DNA from: JBCBGF01 sp038526915 | GTDB lineage: Bacteria; Pseudomonadota; Alphaproteobacteria; Rhodobacterales; Rhodobacteraceae | Length of the DNA: 64,000 bases | Direction: 5' to 3' | Assembly (NCBI GenBank): GCA_038526915.1 | Contig: JBCBGF010000013.1 | Location: 1 to 64,000, forward strand | Part shown: positions 16,423 to 24,808 of the stretch, piece after piece | Layout: the number at the start of each line of letters is the position of its first letter | Position numbering within the stretch: position 1 is the stretch's first letter | Translations under genes and position numbers: made by a program | Notes under the pieces: generated by a model | Databases searched by the model: none | Told to the model about the DNA's origin: nothing | Seen by the model: only the letters and a program-made list of their open reading frames with translations

Positions 16423-18753
16423 ATGGTCGACTGGAGCCTGGCAAAGCGGATCAATCTGATCACGTTGTCTTTGATTGGCGCGCTTGTTCTGGTGGGTGCG
16501 GTGGGGGTGTTTGCAACGCTGCGCCTGTCAGCACTGCTGACCACGTATGCGGTGTATGGCCAGCAGGCTGTTCTGTCAGGCGAAGTGGCCGAGGATCTGT
16601 TCGAAGCCAAGATCGCGGAGAACGCCTATAGACGGTCAGCCAGCGCCGAAAACGCGGCCGAGCTGCAGGACAACCTCTCTGACGTGATCGATATACAGGA
16701 GCAGCTGCAAACCGCCTTTGCGGATTATCCCCAGCTACTAACCGTTGCCGCGCAGATCGCATTGGACGTCGCCGAATACGAACAGTGGTTCGCAGAAGCG
16801 CGGACCCAGCAGGCGATCCGAGAAGAGCAGGTCGCGGGCTATCTGGAAAGCTCGGAAGATGTGCTGCAATCATCGCGCAACGCATCGAATTTATTGCTGT
16901 TCGACAATAACACCCGCGCCCGCCAAGGATTGGAGGATATGGTGTCGGAAGTCCTTCTGTCGCGGATCTTTGTCGAGCGATATCTATTGACCAACGCGCC
17001 GGATGATTTTGTGACGGCGACCGAACACTATGATCGCGCGGCACGGCGTATTTCTGACGCCGTCCAAAGCATGGAAAACACCGACCGTAAGCGCGCGATG
17101 GAAGAGGTGCAGTCGCATCTTCAAAGCTACTGGGGATTTGCGCAGGGCGCCCGTGAGGCCATCGAGTTGCGCAATGTGATCCGGCTCGAACTGGATCGGC
17201 TGGGCCAGAAGATGGTCGATGACAATGAACAGATCGTTTTGACCGCAGCTGAAAACCAGGCTGACATCGAGGCGACTGCCCAGCGGACGCGCCTGGTGGT
17301 TCTGGGGGCCTTAGTCGGGTTTCTCGCGCTGGCAGTGGCACTCAGTCTTGGTCTCGCGCGCCGTGTATCGCGGGGGATCGAGGCGGCGGTGGCGCAATCT
17401 ATCACGGAGATGCGGCAACTGGCCGACGGCAACATCGAGATCGAGATCTCGGGCACAGAGGCCGAGAACGAGTTTGGCGATATCGCCCGCGCGCTGGTCG
17501 TCTTTCGGGACAACACACGGGCCGCGCGGGAAGCCGATGCCCGCCAGCGCGAGCTTGAAGACGCGGCCCGCCGGAAAGAGGCGGCCGATGCCGAACGCCA
17601 GGCCCGCGCCGAGGAAGAGCGACAGGCCAAGATCGAGGCGGCGCGGCGGGAGATGATCACCAACCTGAGCGATGCGGTGGGCGTGGCGGTGGATGCCGGT
17701 GCGAAGGGCGATTTTTCCCAGCGCATCACCGCCAGTTTTGACGAGCCCGAGTTGCAGAGACTGGCCCAGGCCATCAACGGCATGCTGGACAATGTCGAGC
17801 AAGGCGTGGCCGAGACGGCGCGGGTGATGTCGCGCATGGCGACCGGGGATCTGACCGATCGCATGCATGGCGATTTGCGCGGCACATTTGCGGACCTCAA
17901 AGGCAATGTGAACGGGTCGATCGAAAACCTCAGCCAGCTGGTTCTGGCCATTTCGGGCCAATGCGACGGCGTGGGAGCAGAGGCAAGTGCCGTCACCCAG
18001 CAGAGCCAGGAACTCGCCCGCCGCGCCGAACAGCAGGCGGCATCGCTGGAAGAGACCTCGGCCGCGATGGAAGAGATATCGGTGTCGGCCCGCTCCAGCG
18101 CCGATGGTGCGACCGAAGCCGCAAGCTTTGCCAACACCGCCTCGACCCAGGTGGACGAGGCGGGCCGCGTCGTATCCTCGGCCGTAGAAGCGATGGCCGA
18201 TATCCGCGACGCCTCAAACCGGATCGGCGAGATCGTGACGGTGATCGACGGGATCGCGTTTCAGACCAATCTCCTGGCGCTCAACGCCTCGGTCGAGGCG
18301 GCGCGGGCGGGCAGCGCGGGCAAGGGCTTTGCGGTGGTCGCCACCGAAGTGCGTGCGCTCGCGCAACAGTCGAGCGAGGCGAGCCAGGACATCAAGACCC
18401 TGATCGAGGAAAGCGCAACCCAGGTGCGGCGCGGCGTGGATCTGGTGGAAGAGACCGGGCGGACCTTGGATGAGATCATGGGGGGCGTCCGCAAGATGGC
18501 CGCCAACATGCAGGAGTTGACCACCACCGCGCGCGAGCAGGCCACCGGCGTGGGCGAGGTGACGAGCGCGATCACGCAGCTCGACGTCATCACTCAGAAA
18601 AATGCGAGCCTCGCCGATGAAAGCCGGGAAAACGCTGCCCGTCTGATGCAGCAGGCCGCGCAGATGCGGGACATGCTGAGTACGTTCCGAACGGGCACGG
18701 GCACAGAGGACGCGGCAGCGGGAGACCCCGCCCCCGCCATCGCCGCGGAGTAG
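16423..18753 (+). CDS. Methyl-accepting chemotaxis protein
   Basis: The receptor has about 776 residues. Its first transmembrane helix is near residues 12-33, followed by a periplasmic helical sensor domain of about 250 residues, then a second helix at about 290-312. Two HAMP-like units follow, with a Glu/Arg-rich coil between them. The signalling hairpin tip IAFQTNLLALNASVEAARAG is at about 610. No CheR-binding pentapeptide is visible at the C-terminus. The ATG at 16423 follows GGGAGTGG. The ligand is unknown and no other chemotaxis gene is in the window. It is transcribed alone and splits the J-domain/cobS neighbourhood. Confidence 0.95.
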   Translation: MVDWSLAKRINLITLSLIGALVLVGAVGVFATLRLSALLTTYAVYGQQAVLSGEVAEDLFEAKIAENAYRRSASAENAAELQDNLSDVIDIQEQLQTAFADYPQLLTVAAQIALDVAEYEQWFAEARTQQAIREEQVAGYLESSEDVLQSSRNASNLLLFDNNTRARQGLEDMVSEVLLSRIFVERYLLTNAPDDFVTATEHYDRAARRISDAVQSMENTDRKRAMEEVQSHLQSYWGFAQGAREAIELRNVIRLELDRLGQKMVDDNEQIVLTAAENQADIEATAQRTRLVVLGALVGFLALAVALSLGLARRVSRGIEAAVAQSITEMRQLADGNIEIEISGTEAENEFGDIARALVVFRDNTRAAREADARQRELEDAARRKEAADAERQARAEEERQAKIEAARREMITNLSDAVGVAVDAGAKGDFSQRITASFDEPELQRLAQAINGMLDNVEQGVAETARVMSRMATGDLTDRMHGDLRGTFADLKGNVNGSIENLSQLVLAISGQCDGVGAEASAVTQQSQELARRAEQQAASLEETSAAMEEISVSARSSADGATEAASFANTASTQVDEAGRVVSSAVEAMADIRDASNRIGEIVTVIDGIAFQTNLLALNASVEAARAGSAGKGFAVVATEVRALAQQSSEASQDIKTLIEESATQVRRGVDLVEETGRTLDEIMGGVRKMAANMQELTTTAREQATGVGEVTSAITQLDVITQKNASLADESRENAARLMQQAAQMRDMLSTFRTGTGTEDAAAGDPAPAIAAE

Positions 18754-18760
18754 GGCCGGG

Positions 18761-19243
18761 TCAGGCGGCTTTGAACACCAGCGACACCCCGTTCAGACAG
18801 TGCCGCTTGCCCGTGGGTTGCGGGCCGTCGTCGAAGATATGGCCCAGATGCGAGCCGCAGCGGCGGCAATGCACCTCGGTCCGGACGCGCAGAAGCTTGC
18901 GGTCGGGCTTGGTGCCCACTGCGTTCGGCAGCGACTGCCAGAAGGAAGGCCAGCCGGTGCCGCTGTCGTATTTGTGGGCCGAGGAATAGATCGCCAGATC
19001 GCAGCCGCGGCAATGATAGATGCCATCGGCGTAGTTCTTGTCGAGCGGGCTGGAAAACGCGCGTTCGGTGCCTTCGCGCCGCATCACCTTGTATTCCAGA
19101 TCACTCAGCATCGCGCGCCATTCGGCATCGGTCCGCGTGACCTCGAACGTCCCGTTCTCGCGCGCAAACAGGGCGCGCGGCGCTGTGGCGGCGCCAAGGA
19201 TCGCGGCGGCCCCTGCCCCGGCAAGAAGATGTCGTCTGTTCAT
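18761..19243 (-). CDS. msrB: Tat-exported peptide-methionine (R)-S-oxide reductase
   Basis: MsrB reduces the R-isomer of methionine sulfoxide. The zinc pairs are CRGC and CRRC, the catalytic Cys is in KRHCLNGVSL, and the signature SGTGWPSFW is intact. The N-terminus MNRRHLLAGAGAAAILGAAT is a twin-arginine signal, so the enzyme probably works folded in the periplasm on exported proteins. The length is 160 residues from the ATG at 19243. It faces the end of the chemoreceptor gene and is divergent from cobS. Confidence 0.95.
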   Translation of the reverse strand: MNRRHLLAGAGAAAILGAATAPRALFARENGTFEVTRTDAEWRAMLSDLEYKVMRREGTERAFSSPLDKNYADGIYHCRGCDLAIYSSAHKYDSGTGWPSFWQSLPNAVGTKPDRKLLRVRTEVHCRRCGSHLGHIFDDGPQPTGKRHCLNGVSLVFKAA

Positions 19244-19468
19244 GGCTCTCTCCGTTCTTCCCCGTGGCAGATGTAACAGCCCCCGCGCGGCGACCCAAAT
19301 CACCATGCCCCACCGATGCGTGATCTGCGTTACAGTTTGGCGCGCTGGCAGGCAGCGCGGGCGCGTGCCTTCCCCTTGCCCTTGGCCGATATATGTTGCA
19401 CGACAGACAGCGCCCCCCGAGCCGGTTTTCCGCGGCCTTCGGGGCGCTTAGCGCGACAAGGACACATC

Positions 19469-20455
19469 ATGGCAGACGGCAGCATGGACACGGTCACCAA
19501 GCCCACCGAGGAAATTTCGGTGCGCGACACCTTCGGAATCGATTCCGATATGGTTATCAAAGGCTTCGCCGAGGCCACCGACCGCGTGCCGGAGCTGGAT
19601 CCGACCTATAAGTTCGACCCCGACACCACGCTGGCGATCCTGGCTGGCTTTTCGCACAACCGCCGGGTGATGATTCAGGGCTATCACGGCACCGGCAAAT
19701 CGACCCATATCGAACAGGTCGCGGCGCGGCTGAACTGGCCCTGCGTGCGGGTGAACCTCGACAGCCATATCAGCCGGATCGACCTCATCGGGAAGGACGC
19801 GATCAAGCTGCGCGAGGGTGTGCAGGTGACAGAGTTTCAAGAGGGGATCCTGCCCTGGGCGCTGCGCAATGCGACGGCGATTGTGTTCGATGAATACGAT
19901 GCCGGCCGGGCAGATGTGATGTTCGTGATCCAGCGGGTGCTGGAGACGGACGGCAAGCTGACGCTTTTGGACCAGAACGAGGTGATCACGCCGCATCCCT
20001 ATTTCCGCCTGTTCGCCACCGCCAACACCGTGGGTCTGGGCGATACGACGGGCCTTTATCACGGCACCCAGCAGATCAACCAGGGCCAGATGGACCGGTG
20101 GAGCCTGGTGGCGACGTTGAATTACCTCAGCCATGATGCGGAGACGGCGATTGTGCTGTCGAAATGCCCGCATATGAACACGGCGACGGGGCGGAAGACG
20201 GTGAGTCAGATGGTGACGGTCGCCGATCTGAGCCGGACGGCGTTTATGAACGGCGATCTCAGCACGGTGATGAGCCCGCGGACGGTGATCGCATGGGCCC
20301 AGAACGCGCAGATCTTCCGCGATATCGGGTATGCGTTCCGGCTGACCTTCCTCAACAAATGCGATGAGTTGGAGCGGCAGACGGTGGCCGAGTTCTATCA
20401 GCGCTGTTTCGATGAGGAGCTGCCGGAGAGCGCGGCGTCGATGAGTTTGGGATGA
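19469..20455 (+). CDS. cobS: Cobaltochelatase subunit CobS
   Basis: CobS is the AAA+ ATPase of the aerobic CobNST chelatase that puts cobalt into hydrogenobyrinate a,c-diamide. Walker A is GYHGTGKST, Walker B is AIVFDEYDAG, and the sensor region is YFRLFATANT. The length of 328 residues matches the family. The ATG at 19469 follows AAGGA; the longer upstream frame is not conserved. A GC hairpin lies in the leader (19409-19448). It is followed by cobT, with a family A repeat in the gap. Confidence 0.96.
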   Translation: MADGSMDTVTKPTEEISVRDTFGIDSDMVIKGFAEATDRVPELDPTYKFDPDTTLAILAGFSHNRRVMIQGYHGTGKSTHIEQVAARLNWPCVRVNLDSHISRIDLIGKDAIKLREGVQVTEFQEGILPWALRNATAIVFDEYDAGRADVMFVIQRVLETDGKLTLLDQNEVITPHPYFRLFATANTVGLGDTTGLYHGTQQINQGQMDRWSLVATLNYLSHDAETAIVLSKCPHMNTATGRKTVSQMVTVADLSRTAFMNGDLSTVMSPRTVIAWAQNAQIFRDIGYAFRLTFLNKCDELERQTVAEFYQRCFDEELPESAASMSLG

Positions 20456-20519
20456 TTGGCGTCATTAGGCTGCACGCACTGCCGCACGAGACCTCAGCAC
20501 CAGTTGTTCGATACGCTGA

Positions 20520-20599
20520 GGGCAGCCCCCGACCGCGGGTGGGGGTGAAGCCCCCGCCCGGGGGGGCGGTCGGGGGCTGCCCGACCTATCGGTCGGGCG
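20520..20599 (+). repeat. Family A palindromic repeat, copy A2
   Basis: The same order as A1: a large palindrome (GCAGCCCCCGACCGC and its complement), then the small hairpin GCCCGACC-tatc-GGTCGGGC. The small stem differs in sequence from A1 but still pairs. It sits between cobS and cobT, in the sense direction. Confidence 0.85.
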
Positions 20600-20627
20600 A
20601 AGGAACCTCTGCGGCAGGCAGGTCTAC

Positions 20628-22505
20628 ATGACCAACTCCCCCGAAAACCCCGCCGACCCCTTCAAAAAGGCCCTCGCTGAGGCCACCCGCGTTATGGCCG
20701 ACGACCCCGACCTCGGGGTCACCTACTCCGTCGATCCGCCGGGAATGACGCCCGACCAGATCCGCCTGCCCCAGGTCAGCCGCCGAATGACTCGGGATGA
20801 GGTGTTGCTGGCGCGGGGGACGGCGGATGCCTATGCGCTGCGCCGCAAGTTCCATGATGAGGGCACGTTCAATCGCTATGCCCCCACCGGGCAGATGGCG
20901 CGGGATCTCTATGACGCGATGGAAACCGCGCGGTGTGAGGCGGTGGGTGCGCGGGCGATGCCGGGGACGGCGGGGAATATCGATGCCAAGATCGCGACTG
21001 AGGCGGAGCGGAAGGGCTATGCCCAGATCCGCGAGCCGTCGGAGGCGCCGCTGGCCACCGCTGCGGGATACCTGATCCGGCATCTGGCGACGGGCCGCGA
21101 TCTGCCCAAGGGCGCGGAAAACGTGATGGAGCTGTGGCGCGGGTTCATTGAGGAACAGGCGGGCGGCACGCTGGAGGATCTGGGCGAGACGCTGGAGGAT
21201 CAGGCGGCATTCGCGCGGTTCGCACGGCAGGTGATCTCGGACCTCGGCTATGGCGATCAGTTGGGGGATGACCCGGACGCGCCCAGCGAGGAAGACGAGG
21301 ATCAGGCGGAGGCCGAGGGCGAAGAAGAAGAAAACCCCGACGCCCAGGGCGATAGCCAGGACGAGAACGAGGATACCGAGGCCGCGCCCGAGCAATCCCA
21401 GGAAGAACAGCAGGACGCGAGCCAGGCGCAGGTGTCGGCCGATGACATGGCCGATGTGGAGCTGGGCGAAGAGGTGGATTTGCCGGAAGGCGAAGCGCCG
21501 TTGGAGCCGCCGCCGCCCGCGTCGTTCAGCGAGGCAGATCCGGATTATGAGGTCTGGTCTGCCGAGCAGGACGAAGAGATCCGGGCCGAGGATCTGGCGG
21601 AACCGGCGGAGCTGGAGCGGCTCCGCGCCTATCTGGATCAGCAGTTGGAGCCTTTGAAGGGCGCTGTTTCGCGGCTGGCCAACAAGTTGCAGCGGCGTTT
21701 GCAGGCGCAGCAGAACCGCAGTTGGGAATTTGATCGCGAAGAGGGAATTCTAGACGCGGGCCGTCTGGCGCGGGTGGTGGCAAACCCGACGACGCCGCTC
21801 AGCTTCAAGATCGAAAAGGATACCGAATTTCGGGATACGGTGGTGACGCTGCTCCTCGACAATTCGGGGTCCATGCGGGGGCGGCCAATCTCAATTGCGG
21901 CGATCTGTGCCGATGTGCTCGCCCGCACGTTGGAGCGATGTCAGGTGAAGGTCGAAATCCTGGGCTTTACCACCCGGGCCTGGAAGGGCGGTCAGGCGCG
22001 CGAGAACTGGCTGGCCGCCGGACGACCGCAGCAGCCGGGGCGGCTGAACGATTTGCGCCACATCATCTACAAGCCTGCGGATGCACCCTGGCGGCGGACG
22101 CGGGACAATCTTGGGCTGATGATGAAAGAGGGATTGCTCAAGGAAAACATTGATGGCGAGGCCCTGGAATGGGCGCATCGGCGGATGGCGGGTAGGGCCG
22201 AGGCGCGCAAGATCCTGATGGTGATCTCGGACGGGGCGCCGGTAGACGACTCAACCTTGTCGGTTAACCCCGCGAATTATCTGGAGAAACACCTGCGCGA
22301 TGTGATCGCGATGGTGGAGCGGAAGCGGCTGGTGGAGCTGATCGCGATCGGGATCGGGCATGATGTGACGCGGTACTACGACCGCGCGGTGACGATCACG
22401 GATGTGGAGCAACTCGCCGGCGCGATGACCGAGCAATTGGCGAGCCTCTTTGACACCGATCCCCGCGCGCGGGCGCGGCTGATGGGGCTGAAGCGGGCGT
22501 CGTGA
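20628..22505 (+). CDS. cobT: Cobaltochelatase subunit CobT
   Basis: CobT partners CobS in the cobalt insertion complex. The 625-residue protein has an N-terminal helical domain, a long acidic Glu/Asp/Gln-rich linker (about residues 215-285), and a C-terminal von Willebrand A domain whose MIDAS starts LLLDNSGSMRGRP, with a later MVISDGAPVDD. This is the standard CobT layout. Its TGA overlaps the ATG of the next gene (TGATG), so aminopeptidase P is translationally coupled to it. Confidence 0.96.
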   Translation: MTNSPENPADPFKKALAEATRVMADDPDLGVTYSVDPPGMTPDQIRLPQVSRRMTRDEVLLARGTADAYALRRKFHDEGTFNRYAPTGQMARDLYDAMETARCEAVGARAMPGTAGNIDAKIATEAERKGYAQIREPSEAPLATAAGYLIRHLATGRDLPKGAENVMELWRGFIEEQAGGTLEDLGETLEDQAAFARFARQVISDLGYGDQLGDDPDAPSEEDEDQAEAEGEEEENPDAQGDSQDENEDTEAAPEQSQEEQQDASQAQVSADDMADVELGEEVDLPEGEAPLEPPPPASFSEADPDYEVWSAEQDEEIRAEDLAEPAELERLRAYLDQQLEPLKGAVSRLANKLQRRLQAQQNRSWEFDREEGILDAGRLARVVANPTTPLSFKIEKDTEFRDTVVTLLLDNSGSMRGRPISIAAICADVLARTLERCQVKVEILGFTTRAWKGGQARENWLAAGRPQQPGRLNDLRHIIYKPADAPWRRTRDNLGLMMKEGLLKENIDGEALEWAHRRMAGRAEARKILMVISDGAPVDDSTLSVNPANYLEKHLRDVIAMVERKRLVELIAIGIGHDVTRYYDRAVTITDVEQLAGAMTEQLASLFDTDPRARARLMGLKRAS

Positions 22506-24289
22506 TGTTTCAATCCTTCGAGGCCACGACATCGCCCGACCAGGGGCCGGCGCGGCTGGCGGCTTTGCGCGGCGAGATGGCTCGGCTCGGAATTGCGGCC
22601 TTTGTGGTGCCGCGCGCGGATATCCATCAGGGCGAGTATGTGGCCCCGCGGGATGAGCGGCTGGCGTGGCTGACCGGGTTCACCGGGTCGGCGGGGTTTG
22701 CGGTGGCCTTGGCCGAGGAGGCCGCGGTGTTCATCGACGGGCGCTATACCGTGCAGGTGCGGGCGCAGGTCGACACGGATCACTTCACGCCCGTCGATTG
22801 GCCGAAGACGAAGCTCGGGCCGTGGCTGGCGGAGCGGCTGGGCGACGGCGATGTCGTGGGCATTGATCCTTGGCTGCACACGCGGGCGGAGGTGGAGGCC
22901 TTGGAAAAGGCCGGGCTGACGGTGCGTTGTGTCGCCAATCCGGTGGATGCGATCTGGGAGGATCAGCCGGAGGCGCCGATGGGCGCGATGGTCCCCTACC
23001 CGCTTGAATTTGCGGGAGAGTCCTCAGATGAGAAACGCGCGCGCATTGCGGCGGCGCTGAGCGAGGCGGGGCAGACGGCGGCGGTGCTGACGCTGCCCGA
23101 CTCGATCTGTTGGCTGTTGAATGTGCGGGGGTCGGATATCGAGCGGAACCCGTTGGCGCAGTGTCTGGGGATCTTGCACGACACGGGCAAGTTTACGCTG
23201 TTTGCAGCCGCCGAGAAGGTGGCGGGCGTGATGGATCACCTCGGGGCCGACGTGACCGTGCGCCCGGTGGAGGCCTTCGAGCCGGCGCTGCATACACTGA
23301 CCGGCCAGGTGCGGGTGGATAAGGGCGCGGCGCCCCATGGGGTTGGGCTCGCGCTGGAAGAGGCCGGGATCGAGGTGGCCTGGGATCGCGATCCTTGTGT
23401 TCTGCCCAAGGCGCGCAAGACCGAGGCCGAGCTTGCCGCCACCCGCGAGGCGCATCTGCGCGACGGGGCGGCGATGGTGGAGTTTCTGGCCTGGCTTGAC
23501 GCGGAAGCACCCAAGGGCGGGCTGACCGAGATCGATGTGGTCAAGAAGCTGGAGGGCTTCCGGCGGGCGACCAATGCGCTGCGCGATATCAGCTTTGAAA
23601 CGATCTGCGGGGCAGGACCCCACGGGGCGATCGTGCATTACCGGGTGACCGAGGGGACGAACCGGGACGTGGTGCCGGGGGGGTTGCTGCTGGTGGATTC
23701 GGGCGGGCAGTATATCGACGGGACGACCGATATCACGCGGACCGTGGCGATTGGGGACGCGGGCGACGAGGAGCGCGCCTGCTTTACCCGCGTGCTGCAA
23801 GGCATGATCGCGATCAGCCGGGTGCGCTGGCCCAAGGGGCTTGCGGGGCGGGATCTCGATGCCCTGGCGCGGGCGCCGTTGTGGATGGCGGGGATGGACT
23901 ATGACCATGGCACGGGGCATGGCGTGGGTGTCTATCTCAACGTGCATGAGGGGCCGCAGCGGCTGGCGCGGATCAGCGAGGTGGCGCTGGAGCCAGGGAT
24001 GATCCTGTCCAATGAGCCAGGATATTACCGCGAAGGAGCCTTTGGCATCCGGATCGAGAACCTGATCGTGGTGCGCGAGGCCGAGGCCCTGGGCGACAAC
24101 CGCGAGCAGATGGATTTCGAGACGCTGACCTATGTGCCGATTGACTTGTCGCTGGTGGAGGTGGGGCTGTTGTCGGCGGGGGAACGGGCGTGGCTCAACG
24201 CCTATCATGCCGAGACCTTTGCAAAAATCGGCCCCCGTGTTAGCGATACCGCATTGGAGTGGTTAAAGCGCGCCACGCGCGCTATCTGA
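22505..24289 (+). CDS. Aminopeptidase P family protein (M24B, XPNPEP-like)
   Basis: This enzyme of 594 residues cleaves Xaa-Pro bonds. It has the three-domain eukaryote-like form: two creatinase-N domains and a pita-bread catalytic domain. The metal ligands are visible in DSGGQYIDGTTDITR (Asp pair), HGTGHGVGVYLNVHEGP-type sequence (His) and SNEPGYYREGAFGIRIEN (Glu pair). The ATG at 22505 shares bases with the cobT stop; a GTG one codon earlier is possible. There is no evident link with cobalamin. Confidence 0.94.
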   Translation: MFQSFEATTSPDQGPARLAALRGEMARLGIAAFVVPRADIHQGEYVAPRDERLAWLTGFTGSAGFAVALAEEAAVFIDGRYTVQVRAQVDTDHFTPVDWPKTKLGPWLAERLGDGDVVGIDPWLHTRAEVEALEKAGLTVRCVANPVDAIWEDQPEAPMGAMVPYPLEFAGESSDEKRARIAAALSEAGQTAAVLTLPDSICWLLNVRGSDIERNPLAQCLGILHDTGKFTLFAAAEKVAGVMDHLGADVTVRPVEAFEPALHTLTGQVRVDKGAAPHGVGLALEEAGIEVAWDRDPCVLPKARKTEAELAATREAHLRDGAAMVEFLAWLDAEAPKGGLTEIDVVKKLEGFRRATNALRDISFETICGAGPHGAIVHYRVTEGTNRDVVPGGLLLVDSGGQYIDGTTDITRTVAIGDAGDEERACFTRVLQGMIAISRVRWPKGLAGRDLDALARAPLWMAGMDYDHGTGHGVGVYLNVHEGPQRLARISEVALEPGMILSNEPGYYREGAFGIRIENLIVVREAEALGDNREQMDFETLTYVPIDLSLVEVGLLSAGERAWLNAYHAETFAKIGPRVSDTALEWLKRATRAI

Positions 24290-24347
24290 CACGCATCCGT
24301 TACAAAACACGACTAGCGCTCGCGCCCACGCGGGAGGGGGATGACTT

Positions 24348-24692
24348 ATGGCTGATCACATCAAAATTCGCAAAGCGGGCGGCACCTGGGTGGTGCGCGC
24401 AGGCGGCGCTGTGCTGGGGGAGAGTACGGAGGCGCTGGAGCTGGCTGAGGGCAGCTATCCCCCGGTGATCTATTTCCCGCGCGGCGATATCGCGATGGCG
24501 TTTCTGGAGAAGACCGAGAAGTCGACGACCTGCCCGCATAAGGGGGCGGCGACGTATTATTCGATCGTGACGAAGAGCACGGTGTTGAAGGACGCGGTGT
24601 GGTCTTACGAGGACCCGAAAGAGGGCGTGGCGGAGATCAAGGATCATCTGGCGTTTTATGTCGGCGATACGGTGGCGGTGGAGCAGCTTTAG
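24348..24692 (+). CDS. DUF427 domain protein
   Basis: The 114-residue protein matches DUF427: YFPRGDIAMAFLEKTEKST, then CPHKGAATYYSI and AVWSYEDPKEG. The CPHKG motif and the WSYxxP motif are family signatures. Members are small cytoplasmic beta proteins of unknown role. A strong GGAGGGGGAT site precedes the ATG. It is a single gene, followed at once by a family A repeat and a convergent ClC gene. Confidence 0.9.
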   Translation: MADHIKIRKAGGTWVVRAGGAVLGESTEALELAEGSYPPVIYFPRGDIAMAFLEKTEKSTTCPHKGAATYYSIVTKSTVLKDAVWSYEDPKEGVAEIKDHLAFYVGDTVAVEQL

Positions 24693-24714
24693 CGGGTCGC
24701 TGTCTTACTTTCTC

Positions 24715-24768
24715 GCCCGACCGACAGGTCGGGCAGCCCCCGCCCATGGGGGCGGTCGGGGACTGCCC
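24715..24768 (-). repeat. Family A repeat, copy A3 (shortened, inverted)
   Basis: The small hairpin GCCCGACC-gaca-GGTCGGGC (24715-24734) comes first, followed by a shortened large palindrome, CAGCCCCCG to CGGGGACTG, that lacks the inner stem. The order shows it is inverted relative to A1. It lies between convergent DUF427 and ClC genes. Confidence 0.8.
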
Positions 24769-24808
24769 TTTCGAAGTCGCATCGCCGTAGCAACAAGAAC
24801 GCGCCACA

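Noticed and set aside
16390..16425. Hairpin CCCAC/GTGGG over the ribosome site of the chemoreceptor gene, suggesting a thermosensor
   Set aside because: The five-base stem is too weak and common in such DNA to support a regulatory claim.
19244..19468. Possible cobalamin riboswitch ahead of cobS
   Set aside because: No B12-box sequence is recognisable; there is only a GC hairpin (19409-19448) near the start codon.
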